A DNA stretch of 64,000 nt from Bryoerythrophyllum caledonicum (taxonomy: Eukaryota; Streptophyta; Bryopsida; Pottiales; Pottiaceae), in the NCBI GenBank assembly GCA_963971425.1, contig OZ020520.1:28799535-28863534 (forward strand). The letters run 5' to 3'. A program made the translations under genes and the position numbers. Each line of letters starts with the position of its first letter. The stretch's first letter is position 1. The notes beneath the pieces are model-generated. The model saw only the letters and a program-made list of their open reading frames with translations, had not been told where the DNA came from and did no database searches. This document shows positions 22,387 to 49,595 of this stretch, piece by piece.

Positions 22387-23390
22387 GGTATACCCCACAT
22401 GACCCAATAGATTAAGCAATGTGCATTTAAGAAGAACCCAAATAATGATACATTTATCCTCAATAGCATCAAAATCTCAACCCAAGTGATTTCATATTTT
22501 TTCCGATGAGATGTGAATTAAAGTAAGCCACCCATAACGAACCAAATCCCATAACCAACGCCTATAAAATTGGGGAGCACCCAACCAACTTCCATCCCAT
22601 TACCAACCATTCAAGCTCCAAATGGAGGTTTTCTATTAGTCACAACCGCTTGCTTTTGATTGTTGCTTGTGGAGGGTACCTACTGTTGACCACCACACTT
22701 TGAAAAATCATAACTAGTCCAAAACTCATCAGAAAAATACGAATTCACTTGAGTTGAAATCGTAATTCTATTGACTATCATTGAAAAACAAATTTATTTT
22801 TATTTGATCTCTCTATATATGCACATTGCTAAACTTGTCGGTTATCGGGGGGTATAAGAAATTATCGGGGACCAGAGGATGAGAATCCAACAGTATCAGG
22901 TCAGCAGGACCACAATATCAGCTCTCTCATCAGTGCCAGGTCAGCAGGACCCCAGGATCAGAAACCAGCAGGGGACCCTAAACCGCGGGATCTATCTCAT
23001 CGGTACAGTTGAGTGTCAGAATTAGGATTTTCAGTAGATAACGCGGGTTTTCGTCCCCTGATGTTTTTTTGTCCTCTGACGGGTCTATGACTCAGCAGGA
23101 CCGTTACCCGTGAATCCTGGGATCGCATATCTACGAGTAGGTGACATATCGAATGTTCCACCAGGAACATAAATGATTCCCGGAATATTGGTGCGGTCGT
23201 ACATACAGCATCATTCTAGGGAGAAGGTTGGGGCCGTCATTTCACTTCTAAGGTACCCCCATGACCGACAATTTAAGCAATGTGCATATAAGGAGAACGG
23301 GAATTATACATTCATTTTTCAGTGATAGCAAATAGAATTACAATCTCAACCCAAGTGATTTCATATTTTTCCAATGAAAATTGAATTAGT
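22387..23390. repeat. Two direct repeats flanking a ~735-bp interval
   Basis: About 22387-22515 and 23252-23380 are direct repeats (AAGCAATGTGCAT, then ATCTCAACCCAAGTGATTTC and CATATTTTT in both). Between them lies unrelated sequence with recurring GGTCAGCAGGACC motifs (about 22890-23095). The repeats could be short LTR-like ends or a local duplication. No coding sequence was seen. Confidence 0.5.
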
Positions 23391-23935
23391 TATGAATTTT
23401 CTTAGTGTGCTGCTAAGTTTGGCCTATTTCTGTCACCTAGGTACCCCCATTAGTACCGACCAAAAGTTAGGGGTCTTGACCTTAATTTGGAGGTGACATA
23501 GAGTGAATGGGTGGAAATGGAGCAGATATGGGATGGAATGGGGACCAAATATAGAGTAGTAGTGAGAAGAAGGTGGCGGTCATGGGCGGACTACCTTCTA
23601 TAGTTTTTAGAAGGTGTGGGAGTTTTGTGAACCTAAACTTCCATAGAATTCTTTTTGGAAAGCTCTTATTCATGGTTCATGGGCATCTTTGGATTTTGAG
23701 AACTCCATGACAAACTTTGTGTTGAATGACATGAGGTGGGATGATCCAATGTCGATTTGTGACCCAACATTGCACCTATGTATACCCCTCCTAGATTTTA
23801 GGGAGGCACCGTAGCTTATCTTTGTAGTGAGCAATGAGTTTATAAGTGATGTGAGGACAAGCTACACTTTCTCCTTGAAATTAAGGATGAGTGTAGAAAG
23901 GTGTCATGTTGGGTTGCTGGTTGGTTTTCTGTTGT
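23391..23935. other. Intergenic, nothing recognised
   Basis: No coding signal or recognised repeat. Confidence 0.35.
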
Positions 23936-25250
23936 CCTACCTTACATCAAGTTAGGTTCAAATCATAATTGTTGACGAACTTTGTACTATGAAGTTAGGT
24001 TTCAATCACAGTCTAGAAAACCTTTAGAAGTTTTTATAAAAGTAAAAGGAGCTACTTTACATACTGCCTCCTACTTTATGTTCTTATGAGTGTAACTTGG
24101 ACTAGATAGACATGGTGACTTGGCTTGAAAAAGGTGTGGAGGAACTATTGGTCAATTGTTCAAGAACTTACAGTACAATCACAATCTTAAAAAAATTAAG
24201 AAGTTTCCAGAAAAGTGAAAGAGGGTCACCATGCATGCGGCCCTCTATTTTATGCTCTTATGAGACTAACTCAGACTACATAGACAAAGTGACTTGGCTT
24301 GTGAAAGGTATGGAGGAACTATTGGTTTGCTCTTTGAAGACTTGGGGTACTTTGAGGCATTAGCTTGCATTAGGTAGCCACTATTCATGGTTCATGGGCA
24401 TCATTGAATTTTGAGAATTTTTTGACAAACTTTGTATTGAAGGACCTAGGGAAGACGATTCAACGCCGAAAAGCAACTCAACAATGCACCGAGTCAAAGA
24501 TTTTTGGGAGGAATTGTAGCCTACCTTTACATGACTTATGCATTAAGCAATGAACTTATGTGGAATGTAACAACAGACTACATTTCCTCTCTAAAATCTA
24601 CAATGGATAAAAGAAGGTGTCATGTTAGGTCGCTGGTCGGTTTTATGTCGTACCACTTTACATTGAGTTTGGTTCACGTCATATCTTGGACAATTTTTTT
24701 ACTAGAAAACTTGAATGAAGTTAGGTTTCAATCACAATCTTGAAAAACTTTAAAAGTTTTCACGCAAGTGTAAGGGGGTCATCATGCATGCCGCCCCCTA
24801 CTTTATGGTCTTATGAGAGTAATTGGGACCACATCGACATGTTGACTTGGCTTGAGAAAGGTGTGGAGGAACTATTGGTCAATTGTTCAAGAACTCACAA
24901 TCTTGAAAAACTTTAGAAGTTTTCATGAAAGTGAAACATGGTCAACCTACTTTATGCTCTTATCAAAGTAACTGGGACCACATAGACATGGTGACTTGGC
25001 TTGAGAAAGGTGTGAAGGAATTATTGATCAGCTGTTCAAGAACTTACAGTACAATCACAATCTTGAAAAACTTTAGAAGTTTTCATGAAAGTGATAGGAG
25101 GTCAGCCTGCTTGTCGCCCCTACCTTATGCTCCCCCCTACTTTATGCTCTTATCAAAGTAACTTGGACCACATAGACATGGTGACTTGACTTGGGAAAGG
25201 TGTGCTGTTTGAAAACTTAGGATATTTTGAAGGAGCTTTAGCTTACATTT
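23936..25250. repeat. Diverged tandem repeat field (150-190 bp units)
   Basis: The core GGTGACTTGGCTTGAGAAAG, followed by GTGTGGAGGAACTATTGGTC, occurs near 24113, 24289, 24840, 24990 and (truncated) 25180. Each is preceded by a CCCCTACTTTATGCTCTTAT-like block and followed by AATCACAATCTTGAAAAACT. A solitary relative is at 1295-1375. The short ORFs here are repeat by-products and share the peptide VTWLEKGVEELLV. Confidence 0.75.
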
Positions 25251-25905
25251 GGTGACTTTCTGTCTCTTTTCTCAGAAGTTTGCATTTCTTTACTTGACTT
25301 TAAAAACTTTATATATGAATACAATGTCGCCCGTGTTAGTTAAAACTTTAGAAGAGTTTTAAATAAAAAAGATAACCATTTGTACTGAGCATAGTTATTT
25401 GAGTGTGAATATTTGTTTTCATCACTTACAATGTTCCTTTTTTTACATAGGTTGTAATTTTTGTCATATTCTTACCGACAAAGTATAGCACATTTCAAGA
25501 TTATTATCATTGTGAGAGAATTATTATCAAGACTTTGTGCCTAGGTTTCTGTTTCACAGAGTATCTTGTTGTTCTCAAATTATACCATAGATATAGATTG
25601 CATTATTACAATATATAGTACAATACACATATAGTCAAAATCCTACACAAATTGTCAGCAAGTATTTTTTTGTGTAAAATATGGTTTATTACAATTGACA
25701 ATATTGTTGTCCTTGGCATATACTTTCACAACATTTAGTATTACAGCTCACATATAGTGTTTGGAAACAATAAACATGAGTTTTAGTGTTGTAATGTATA
25801 CAAATAGACACCATATACATGCCAACTTTCTTTAAGAACCAAAGTTCATAATTTTTTTTGTGGTAATGAATTTCATTGATTTCGAGTAGACACTCTATTG
25901 TTTTC
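25251..25905. other. AT-rich intergenic
   Basis: Contains AACACTAAA/TAGTGT motifs resembling the ends of the MITEs at 6579-7437 and 51379-51595, but no defined element. No gene. Confidence 0.35.
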
Positions 25906-26490
25906 AACAAAGCATGGGCAATCCCCAACTAAGTCCCTAATTAAGTCGTCATTCAACATCTGCCACGTGGCTCCACCATTGTCCTTTCATTCTATGAGAG
26001 AGTGTGATAATGAAATTCATTGGTTTACCCATGGCAACAAGGCATAAGTAGTCCCTAATTAAGTGGTTACCAGTTGTTGCCAGCTAGGCATGGACAATCC
26101 CCAATGAAGTCCATGCCAACTATCCGCCTCGTGGCGTTACCTAACTTCACCATTGTCTTTTTTTATCATAAGACTGATAATGAATTTCATTGGTTACAAG
26201 TTGCAACGAGGCATGGGTAGTCCCCAATTGATTAGCTACCATTCGTCCCCAACAAGGCATAAGCAGTCCCCAACCAAGTCCTCGTCCAATAATAACCACG
26301 TGGCTTCACCTAACTTCACCATTATCTTTTTATCATAAGAAAGAGAGAGTGACAATGAATTTCATTGATTACCAATTGTTCCAACGAGGCATGGGCAATC
26401 CCCAATGAAATGGTTACCAATTACCCCAACGAGGCATAGAGAGTCCCCAATTAAGTCCTTGTCCATGTGGCTTCACCATTCTCCTTCTAT
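25906..26490. repeat. ~167-bp tandem repeat array, about 3.5 units
   Basis: The landmark CACGTGGCTTCACC (or variant) starts at 25964, 26129, 26297 and 26464, spacings of 165, 168 and 167 bp. Between landmarks each unit carries GAATTTCATTGGTTAC, a GAGGCATGGGCAATCCCCAA-like block and TAAGTCC. The array stops shortly before the GC-richer 5' region of the large chromatin gene. Confidence 0.75.
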
Positions 26491-27280
26491 TTAGAAGAGG
26501 TTATTTCCCTTCATGATAAGTAGGGAACCGAAAACCAACACCTCTCGCGGTTCCAGATCCCGTCGGGTTTCAGCCCTCTCCCTCTCCTAACATCTACCAA
26601 TGCTCAAGAAACGCCTCCCAAAATCCACCAAAGCCCTTGCGATGACGTTTAGTGGGCGAAAGAAATGAAGCCGTCAAGAAGAACATTAAAGGCCAAAGTC
26701 GGCAGAACAAACAATACACGCAGTGCTCTCTCACACAGACCTTGAAGAGCGAGACTACAGCTTCGAATCCGTCGCCGAATGCTTGCACTCGCGTCGAGGA
26801 TTATGGTGTGAGCATCGTCCTCCTCATCACCATAGGTAAGCACGAGATCAAAGGGAGCCATGATCCATGGGGACAGTAGTGTGGGAAGCGTGCTCACACT
26901 GGAGCGTGTGTGATGAGTTCCAGCGGCGATGGTGTGTGAGGATCGCTCGTTGTGTGCGCCAGCATTTTTTCGTGGTGGGTTGTAGGTGTCGCGGAGGAAC
27001 TCGGAGAGGTTGGGGAGATTTTGGGGTTTTAGGGTTGCGCAATTCGCCGCTGGTTTTCGTGGGTTTTTGGTCTGCTCCGAGAATCGGCAGCGGGATCTTT
27101 CCGTGGAATTCTGCGCTGGTGGCGCATTTTGAGTGAATTTTGAGGGAACCCAATTCGTGATCCGAGTGTTAGGTTTTTGGTTGTTTTCTTCTCGTAGAGG
27201 TTGCTACGTAGTAGCGTGTTTGGGGAGTTTGAAGGACATGGTTTGTTGTTTGCAGGTGCTGTGTGATGTTTTTTGATTAG
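26491..27280 (+). promoter_or_regulatory. Putative promoter and 5' UTR of the MOM1-like gene
   Basis: Base composition becomes GC-richer from about 26520. A GTTTGTTTGCAG acceptor ends at 27255, so a 5' UTR intron is likely, with the start ATG at 27281 just downstream. A short upstream ORF begins at the ATG near 27263 and ends before 27281. On the minus strand 26759-26861 reads MAPFDLVLTYGDEEDD and runs into an AG|GTCTGT donor, so a divergent transcript from a shared promoter is possible but weakly supported. Confidence 0.45.
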
Positions 27281-42610
<15,330 letters not shown>

Positions 42611-43034
42611 TTCTGTGGATGGCGCTTGGAGTTGGTTTGATGATTGCAGTGGGTGGGTCCTTCTGAAGCGTGAAATTGACGCCTGTACATAAGGAGACAA
42701 GCTGGCGACGACATCCACTCAACATTTAGCCTGTGAGTTGGCGTTCATCTCTTTTGACTTGGAACCCTTTTAGATTCTTCCCTTTACAAGTGTAAAATAT
42801 AGAACCATTTTGCAACCTGCGACAGAGCACTAAGATGTTGTTCCAGCTTAGACAAAGGATTCTTGTACCATAATAGTTACTTTATGGATGATTGATAGCA
42901 CCTGGCGCCTGGCGTGGTGACCGTGTGATACTATTTCATTGAGATCCAATGTTTACTATGGCTCTGGAACTGTTGCACTTTCTTTTTAGGATGTTTGGCT
43001 CTTTTCTTGATTGCATTTTTCATCTGGTTCATCT
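42611..43034 (+). other. 3' UTR / downstream flank of the MOM1-like gene
   Basis: Non-coding sequence after the TAA. No clean AATAAA was seen close to the stop, so the polyadenylation site is not assigned. Confidence 0.4.
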
Positions 43035-43265
43035 ATTAACCCCTAAACATCAGAATGGCCCGCTGGTGGCCACAATATTCTACATGTAGTTATTGTATTT
43101 GAACATGTTAAGGTTCACGTGTTGAAATGACCTCTAAATGAAAGAGGTTACTTGAAAAATCTTTAAACCAAAGGTGTAAGTCATAATACTTTTTTTTGTT
43201 TTGTATAGAGTAACATACATGCCATTATATATGGTTCGTGATTGATGTTTAAGGGCTAAGATGAG
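43035..43265 (+). repeat. Dispersed repeat, half-copy of the 59.2-kb palindrome
   Basis: Starts TTAACCCCTAAAC and shares with 59185-59420 the blocks CTGGTGGCCA, AGTATTCTACATGTA-like, TTTGAACATG, AAGGTTCA, GACCTC and AAAGGTGTAAG in the same order, ending near TTTAAGGGCTAA. The TTAACCCCTAAA end resembles the ends of the element at 21433-22386. Confidence 0.6.
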
Positions 43266-44559
43266 GGTGAGAGCATGCCTAGCAATTTAGAGTTCTTGTA
43301 CGTTGGGAAAAAGGCCTCTCTTTCCTATGCAACTCTATTTGTCCATGGAGACATTGAAAATTTCTAGAGTGTTGAGGTGTTGGTGGAAGCAGTTCCTACA
43401 AAAAGTTGCTTGCAACTTGGATAGTTATTGCTCCATGGTTAGTTTATGACAACTAATAAAACCATGCAATTGGCAACCCACCTCAATGATTTAATTACTT
43501 TTGCTTGTAAATGATTGTTTATCATTAGCAAAGGCTCCGCATTTTCTAATACTACTTGCATTTATTAATTCTCCCTTTGTGAAGTGCAAGACGCTTGACT
43601 AAGCTTGTGATTTATTAGTTATTCACTTGACAAAGACCCTCCCAAATTCCTCTCTTTAATTCTAGAATTTGAGCTTGGATGAAATTAGAAAGAACTTGGG
43701 TGCTTAGATTGATGTTGTAGAGCGCCTCAAGATGAAGCTAATGCAACGAATAGCCCTGAATCGGACAATTTTTGTGGAAGATATGAGCAGTGCAAAAATT
43801 GGAAGAAGAAAAGCAACTGCCAGACCTGATTTTACAAATTTTCATCCACATCATAATTATTATTCACAAAAAAATTTAATTTGCGATTAGTTTTCATCAT
43901 TTTTTTGTATATTCATCCGATGCAAACAATTTTCCTCTACTATGGATGAAATTGTAGAATTCATTAACTGTGAGTTAATCTCCCTAAATATTTATTTTTT
44001 GAATTCCAACTATGGATTTGAGCTCTTCATAGGGGATTCTATCCAGAGGGAAATGAAAAATTTAGTAGAATTTTTTTTCTTCCAAAATCACATTTTTGTG
44101 GATTGTTAATTTTTAAATAAAAAATAGTGTCTAAACTTTGAAGGTATGTAACTAGGGCAATTTAATTCCGTTGTAAGTGAAATTTGCCCCTATGTTTAGA
44201 GCATTTCATCGTTAATCCAATTTTTGTATTGGATTGGTATTGAGCACGTTTGTCACCCAATGAACAATTTTCAGTGGACGGACTTGTGTTTATAAACACC
44301 GCAACTACATTAGCTCACTACCTCCTTAATTGTAGACTTCGAGAAGGACAGCTTTGGGTGTTTCCCTTGTGTTGTTGCAGGTTTTGCAACTAGTGACCAT
44401 CCAGTGCCAGCGTGTGTCAGCAGCTCTGTATATTTTTATTTATTGCTTTTATGTTGTTGGGGGTGAGGAATCGGTTTTGATTTCTAGATTCTTGTGGGGT
44501 ACCTCCCCGGTGTTGCGGGCTTGTTGTCAATGTTTTCCGATGGCACCATTTTTTTCTTG
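43266..44559. other. Intergenic, nothing recognised
   Basis: AT-rich. No ORF with family motifs. It may include the unrecognised 5' part (LTR and gag) of the gypsy element that follows. Confidence 0.35.
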
Positions 44560-44689
44560 TCCAAATTTGTGATAGGATACCGTAGGGGTGAAGTTGGGTT
44601 CATAGCCGGCAAAAACTTTTTGTGTGGAGGATTTTGGTTAGACCTATGCTAGCCGGAGGTGATGACCGGTGAACCACAAAGTTTGGTGG

Positions 44690-47600
44690 TTTTGCAGATG
44701 CAGGTTGTCTTTTCGTACCCTTACCCTTGAGATATTACCCATAGATAGATCCCAAGGTGATTTTTGTTTATGGTGAGTATCCGGAGTCGGTATTATCACT
44801 CCCCCTCACTAGAGCAGTCGGAGAGTGCTAGCACCATAGACTTTGGGCGAGGATTGGATACCGACAAGGTTTTTGAGTCTATTTCGGCGTTGAATACCGA
44901 CCATAGGCTTTGAGTCTAGGGCGTAGGCACATAATTTGATGATTGGCCTTTGGATTTGGGGCCACATCTTACCGGTGTTAAGGCAGAGAGGGTACAAGCG
45001 TTTATACGTTCGTATCGTAGTTGTTTTGCCTTTAGTCTCCATGATTTGGAAGGATATAGAGGCAAGCCCATTGACATTTAGTTGGAAGACGACCACCCCA
45101 TCTTCCGACGACCGTACAAGCTCAGTCTTTCAAAGAAAATTGGGATCCAGACTCGTTGTCAGGAATTGTTGGCCGCCAACTTTATTGAGCTTTCCAAGGG
45201 CGAATACGCTTCCGCGACAGTTATGCCAGCGTAGAAGGATATCTTTGGCAACTGAACAAAGAAGCGGATGTGTGGAGATTATAGGCCGGTCAATGACAAG
45301 ACCAAGTCAGATCGATATGCCATGCCCACGTCGGAGGGGTTATTTGATGCGATAGACCACGCTAGAGTATTTTGTACTTTAGATTTGTAATCTGGTTATC
45401 ACTAATTATCATTGATGATGGATGATCGAGTGAAGACTGCATTCTAGGGAGTTGATCAGGATGGGAGAGTTCAACTCTATCATTGGAAGTTTCTCCCATT
45501 TGGCCTCAAGAACGCACCCACTGAGTTTCAGAGGGTGATGGACCGGGTGTTGCTCGGTTTATTATTTGTCCGATGTTACATTGATGATGTTATCATTTTT
45601 AGTAGCAGCCCACAAGGGCATGTGAGGCATCTTCAAGAGGTGATTGAGAGGTTACGGCAGTGGGGATTGCGCCTGCACCATGGCAAGTGCAAGTTCTTCC
45701 ACGGGCGGTTGCACATTTGGGACATATGATTGTTTGAGGAGGTCTTGGCGTGCCGCAAACCAAGGTGGATGCGTTGGAGAAGATTCTTGTCCCAACCAAC
45801 GTGTCACATCTTTGAGCTTTTCTTGGATTGGCAAATTACCACCGCCGATTTGTCAAGAACTTTAGATTGATTGTTAAACCATTGACTATTTTCATGGGAA
45901 AAGATTGGCCATGGATTTAGAGACAAGAGCATTAGCAGACGTTTACTACTTTGAAGCTGAAGCTCGGTTCAACGTCTGTGTTGTGGTGCCTTGATGCTAC
46001 ACAACCCTTTTTGTTACGCACAGACTAGAGTGTTGTGGTATTTGGGGCAGTGTTGACTCAGAAGGATGATGAGGGACGGGAGTACTTTGTGGCGTTTGCT
46101 CCTAGGAGCAACAAGAATGCGGAGTCCAATTATTCATCCTATGAAGAAGAGGCTTTGGGCGCGGTTTGAGCCATAGCCCATTTTAGGCCCTATTTATATC
46201 GGCAATGCTTTACGTTGGTGATCGACCATCAACCTTTGAAGTGGTTGATGGAATCTGACAACCTTACTGGCAAGCTCGCCAAGTGGGCTTTGATGCTTCA
46301 TGAGTGTGACTTTAGGTTGTACATTGCGCCGGCATCACAAATTTGAAAGTAGATGGTTGATCTCGCGATCCAAATCCTTCTGAGGAGGATTTGGCTGGTG
46401 GATGAAAGTCCACTAAGGTGGTATATTTTTAGTGTCACAAATGGTTTACGATAGGATTATAAACCTTCTATTGTTGCATAGTGCAAATGTTGGACCGATC
46501 TTAGAGTTCTATTGATAGAATGTGATAGTTGCCTTGATTTAAAGTACTAGAACCCCAAAAATGTGGAGTTCTGACTTTCGGTTTGGCCAATATATGTATA
46601 TTTTTCATCAGTATATACCTGTCACAAGTATATGACATTTATCAAATATACTTATTTTGAGAGTTCTACGAAGTAAAATACTTCAAAAAATTTGGAACAC
46701 ATTCACGCCACAATGTGTTCATATATTAAAAATTCTAGATCAAAAATATATTTGTACTTTTATTGCTATGAAACAAGATTTTTTTAGGGCTCCTAAATAG
46801 GGATCAGAGTTGATTCTTGCTTTGATTCCTTATCCAATCAAATACATCATACATAGATCCATCTTGAAACATACTTTTTTCTGAAGAAAAACATTTTTTT
46901 CTAATAATTTGGATGAAATCAAGTTTTTTTGGCCCGAAAAAGTATACTTCAAGGTATATTTTTTTGGCTCAAAAGTGAATAATTCTAGCTGATTTTCACC
47001 TTGGTGCCAGGTGGTATAAGGACGTGACATGGAGTCAGTCCCGGGGTGGCATGCAACGGCTTACCTCTTGTTGATGTCTGGCTCCGCATTGATGTTGCCT
47101 GATTGGGTATGAGATGAGAAACTAAATAGGGCCCTAGTTGTTAGCTATGTGTGAGAAGACGATATTCCTTGCACAAGCTACAACATGAGACACTTTCCCA
47201 GCTCTTTCCGCTATGGAGCGTGATTGAGTTGGACACCAAATGGCAAGGTTCCGTTAGCAGAACGACCTTCTATTTTAAGTGTAGCCGGATGGGACTAGGC
47301 ACATAGTTCCCATGCCAAATCAGAGGTCTTCGTTGGTACGGCAAGTACTCAAAGACCTAGGATATTTTGATGTGCGACGGACTTATTTGATGTTCCGCAG
47401 CCAATATTGGTCGGTTGACATGTATCAATAGGTCGCCACGTATGCTTCTCAATGTAAATTATGTGATCGGGTTAGATCCAGCTTCAACACCTTGTCACTG
47501 CAATTGCAGCCTTTGTCCGTTATGGGGCTAGGATACCGGTGGTTTTTGGACTTTGCTAGTCCACTTGTTTTTACTCCAGGCGGAGCCAAGTATGTCTTGA

Positions 47601-48570
47601 GCTTTTGGCTCTTCCGCAGAACTTTTAAGAGTTGGCGGCCATGACATTTCTCGATCAGGTGTTGGCTTGTTTTGGAGCCCCAGTTGAGATTTAGACGGAT
47701 CACGGGCGTGAGTTCCTTGGGGCTTTCAAAGTTTTGTAGACAAAGGCTTTGATTGACCACCCTACCACTTCTCAGAATCACCCAGAAGCGATCGGTTTAG
47801 CAGAGCGTGTGGTTCAAATCGTGAAGCGAGGCCTACGAAAGTATGGATCACTTCAGGGTGGCCACCGTGATTGGAATCTGATGATACCATGGATCGCCAT
47901 GGGGTACCAATTTAGCCGGCACGCTTCACTAGATGCTTTCAGTCCGTATCAATTGTTGTATAGGCGAGAGCCAATCTTACCAAGATGTGTTTGGAGGAAG
48001 TTGGCTTTGGTTGTAGATTTGGACGATCGAGAGGTGTGGGCCCAATGTCTATGGGATCGAGTCGAGTTTTTCAAGCAGGCCATGCCTATGGCCATGTAGA
48101 TATTATCCATCGCTCAACACCGTGACACCTTACAGTACGCTCGTATTCGTAGCGGTGCCTACCGACCTCAGCTGCGACGTTTTTCCACGGGGGATTACTG
48201 TTATTTGCAGTGTGAGGTGCACATGACTTTGGACGTGAAGGCAGGGCTAACTATTCTTCGTGTGAAGAATGTATTCTACAGTGGCATCTTGTTGTTGGAA
48301 GGCAAAGACGGCTGGGAGAGTCGGGAGCACTATATGAGTTGTAGTCCCTGCCATTTATCCATTGATGGCTTCGTTCATCCGGGGTTGGCCGCTGTGCCAG
48401 ACGATCTTCCGTGTTTCGTGTGTGGGGAGAAGAAGGGTGCGGCTATCAAGTTGTTTTGTGATCATTGCCCTCGTGGTTGACATATGGCTTGCTTGATGCC
48501 GCCTCTTTCTTTTCTATTGTCTGGAGATTGGACTTGCCCTTGTTGGAGGTCTTTGAGCCACGTTTCACTT
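44690..48570 (+). pseudogene. Ty3/gypsy pol remnant with C-terminal PHD-like module
   Basis: Frames shift and stops interrupt, but the order is complete. A pre-RT linker (ERVQAFIRSYRSCFAF, then HPIFRRPYKLS; 44975-45130) leads into RT blocks MCGDYRPVND, LFDAIDHARVF and SGYH (45270-45410). These are followed by FGLKNAPTEFQRVMD and the catalytic CYIDDVIIF (45570-45600). RNase H/tether sequence follows (SNKNAESNYSSYEEEALGAV, IDHQPLKWLM; 46100-46260). The integrase has a CKLCD zinc motif (47455), YRWFLDFA (47530), DHGREFLGAF (47700) and NHPEAIGLAERVV (47775-47810). The last part, 48397-48560, has a PHD-like arrangement: CFVC, LFCDHC, H-x2-C, PPL and DWTCPC. Many stops fit C-to-T changes (CAG/CGA/TGG to stop), consistent with methylation-linked decay. 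Neither LTR is confidently delimited. Confidence 0.88.
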
Positions 48571-48888
48571 GATGAAGCAACTTGAATTCATCGTGGACTT
48601 GTCACTGTGTGGTGCGTTGCCATCCATTTGAATTTGTGGTTTTCATTTAGGGATAGGCAACGTGGAGATTGACCAAGGGATTGGCAACAAAGTTGCCTAT
48701 GGCGATTAAAGATGGGGCTTACATTGCACTCGGCCTACACTCTCTTTGTTACTTCTCCATATGCTTATTGATTCGGCGATGGGCGACATCTTCGACTGGA
48801 TGCGCACAGTTGTTGCAGCGGCATCACCGTGGCGTTTAGTCTTGTTAGGACTGAATGGTCCTAGCTGGATAGAGGGTCTCTTTATCCG

Positions 48889-48910
48889 CTAGGGGGGCAC
48901 TTGAGGGTGT
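48889..48910 (+). other. Putative polypurine tract and start of 3' LTR
   Basis: AGGGGGGCA at about 48891, shortly followed by TTGAGGGTGTATTACG, is what a plus-strand priming site next to a 3' LTR looks like, and it lies about 330 bp after the PHD-like end of pol. The matching 5' LTR was not found upstream, so this stays tentative. Confidence 0.4.
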
Positions 48911-49595
48911 ATTACGTATACTTGTTTTAGTGTATGTTTTTTTGTTTATTTGATCTTGGTTAGGACTCTCAATCTGTTGTGGTTATCAATCTTTCTTTAC
49001 ACAACAACACTTGACTCAAGATAACGGCATCTTCATTACACATTGCATAAACTCAATGGATCTATGTTCTACCTTGTGTTAGGTCATCGCACTTAAAAAA
49101 TCACAAGTAATGAAGATGTTTATCGTAAGAAAAATCGACCTTCAACGACTAGGGGTATAAAAAGTGACTATCTACTTAGAAAAGCAATTTTATTTTGAAT
49201 AGATAAAAACTTATTGGATCTAATATCCAAACATTGAATAGAATCATTATGTCATATTCCAACAATAGAAAAAAAATAGAATCCTTAATTTCTATGCATT
49301 TTAAGTGAAAAAATGAAGGTGGCCAAGAACTTTCCTTCATTATACCTGCCTCGAAAAAATGCAATTGTCAACTCTACAGTAGCACTATTCATCTCTATAG
49401 TAACCTACCCAATTGCTAAAGTGTCTAGCTTTTTATGTTTGAAGCACCATAATTTTTTCCCTATATGTCCAAAAAGAAAAAATCCCCCACAAAGACAACC
49501 CGTATTTCTATTAGCAATAAAAATTTCATGAAGTTATCTTAAAAAATGGATTTTTAGGGACCTGCCCAAAATCAATTTGTTCCTCGTAGGGACAA
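48911..49595. other. AT-rich, possibly gypsy 3' LTR, no gene
   Basis: If the tract at 48891 is real, the first few hundred bases here are the LTR. No duplicate of it was found in the window to confirm this. Confidence 0.3.

Noticed and set aside
25906-26490. CRISPR-like regular spacing
   Set aside because: Units are long and similar throughout, without short repeats and unique spacers, and the DNA is eukaryotic.
26594-26897. Divergent minus-strand gene starting MAPFDLVLTYGDEEDD
   Set aside because: One plausible exon and donor, but no convincing second exon or family; mentioned only as a possibility.
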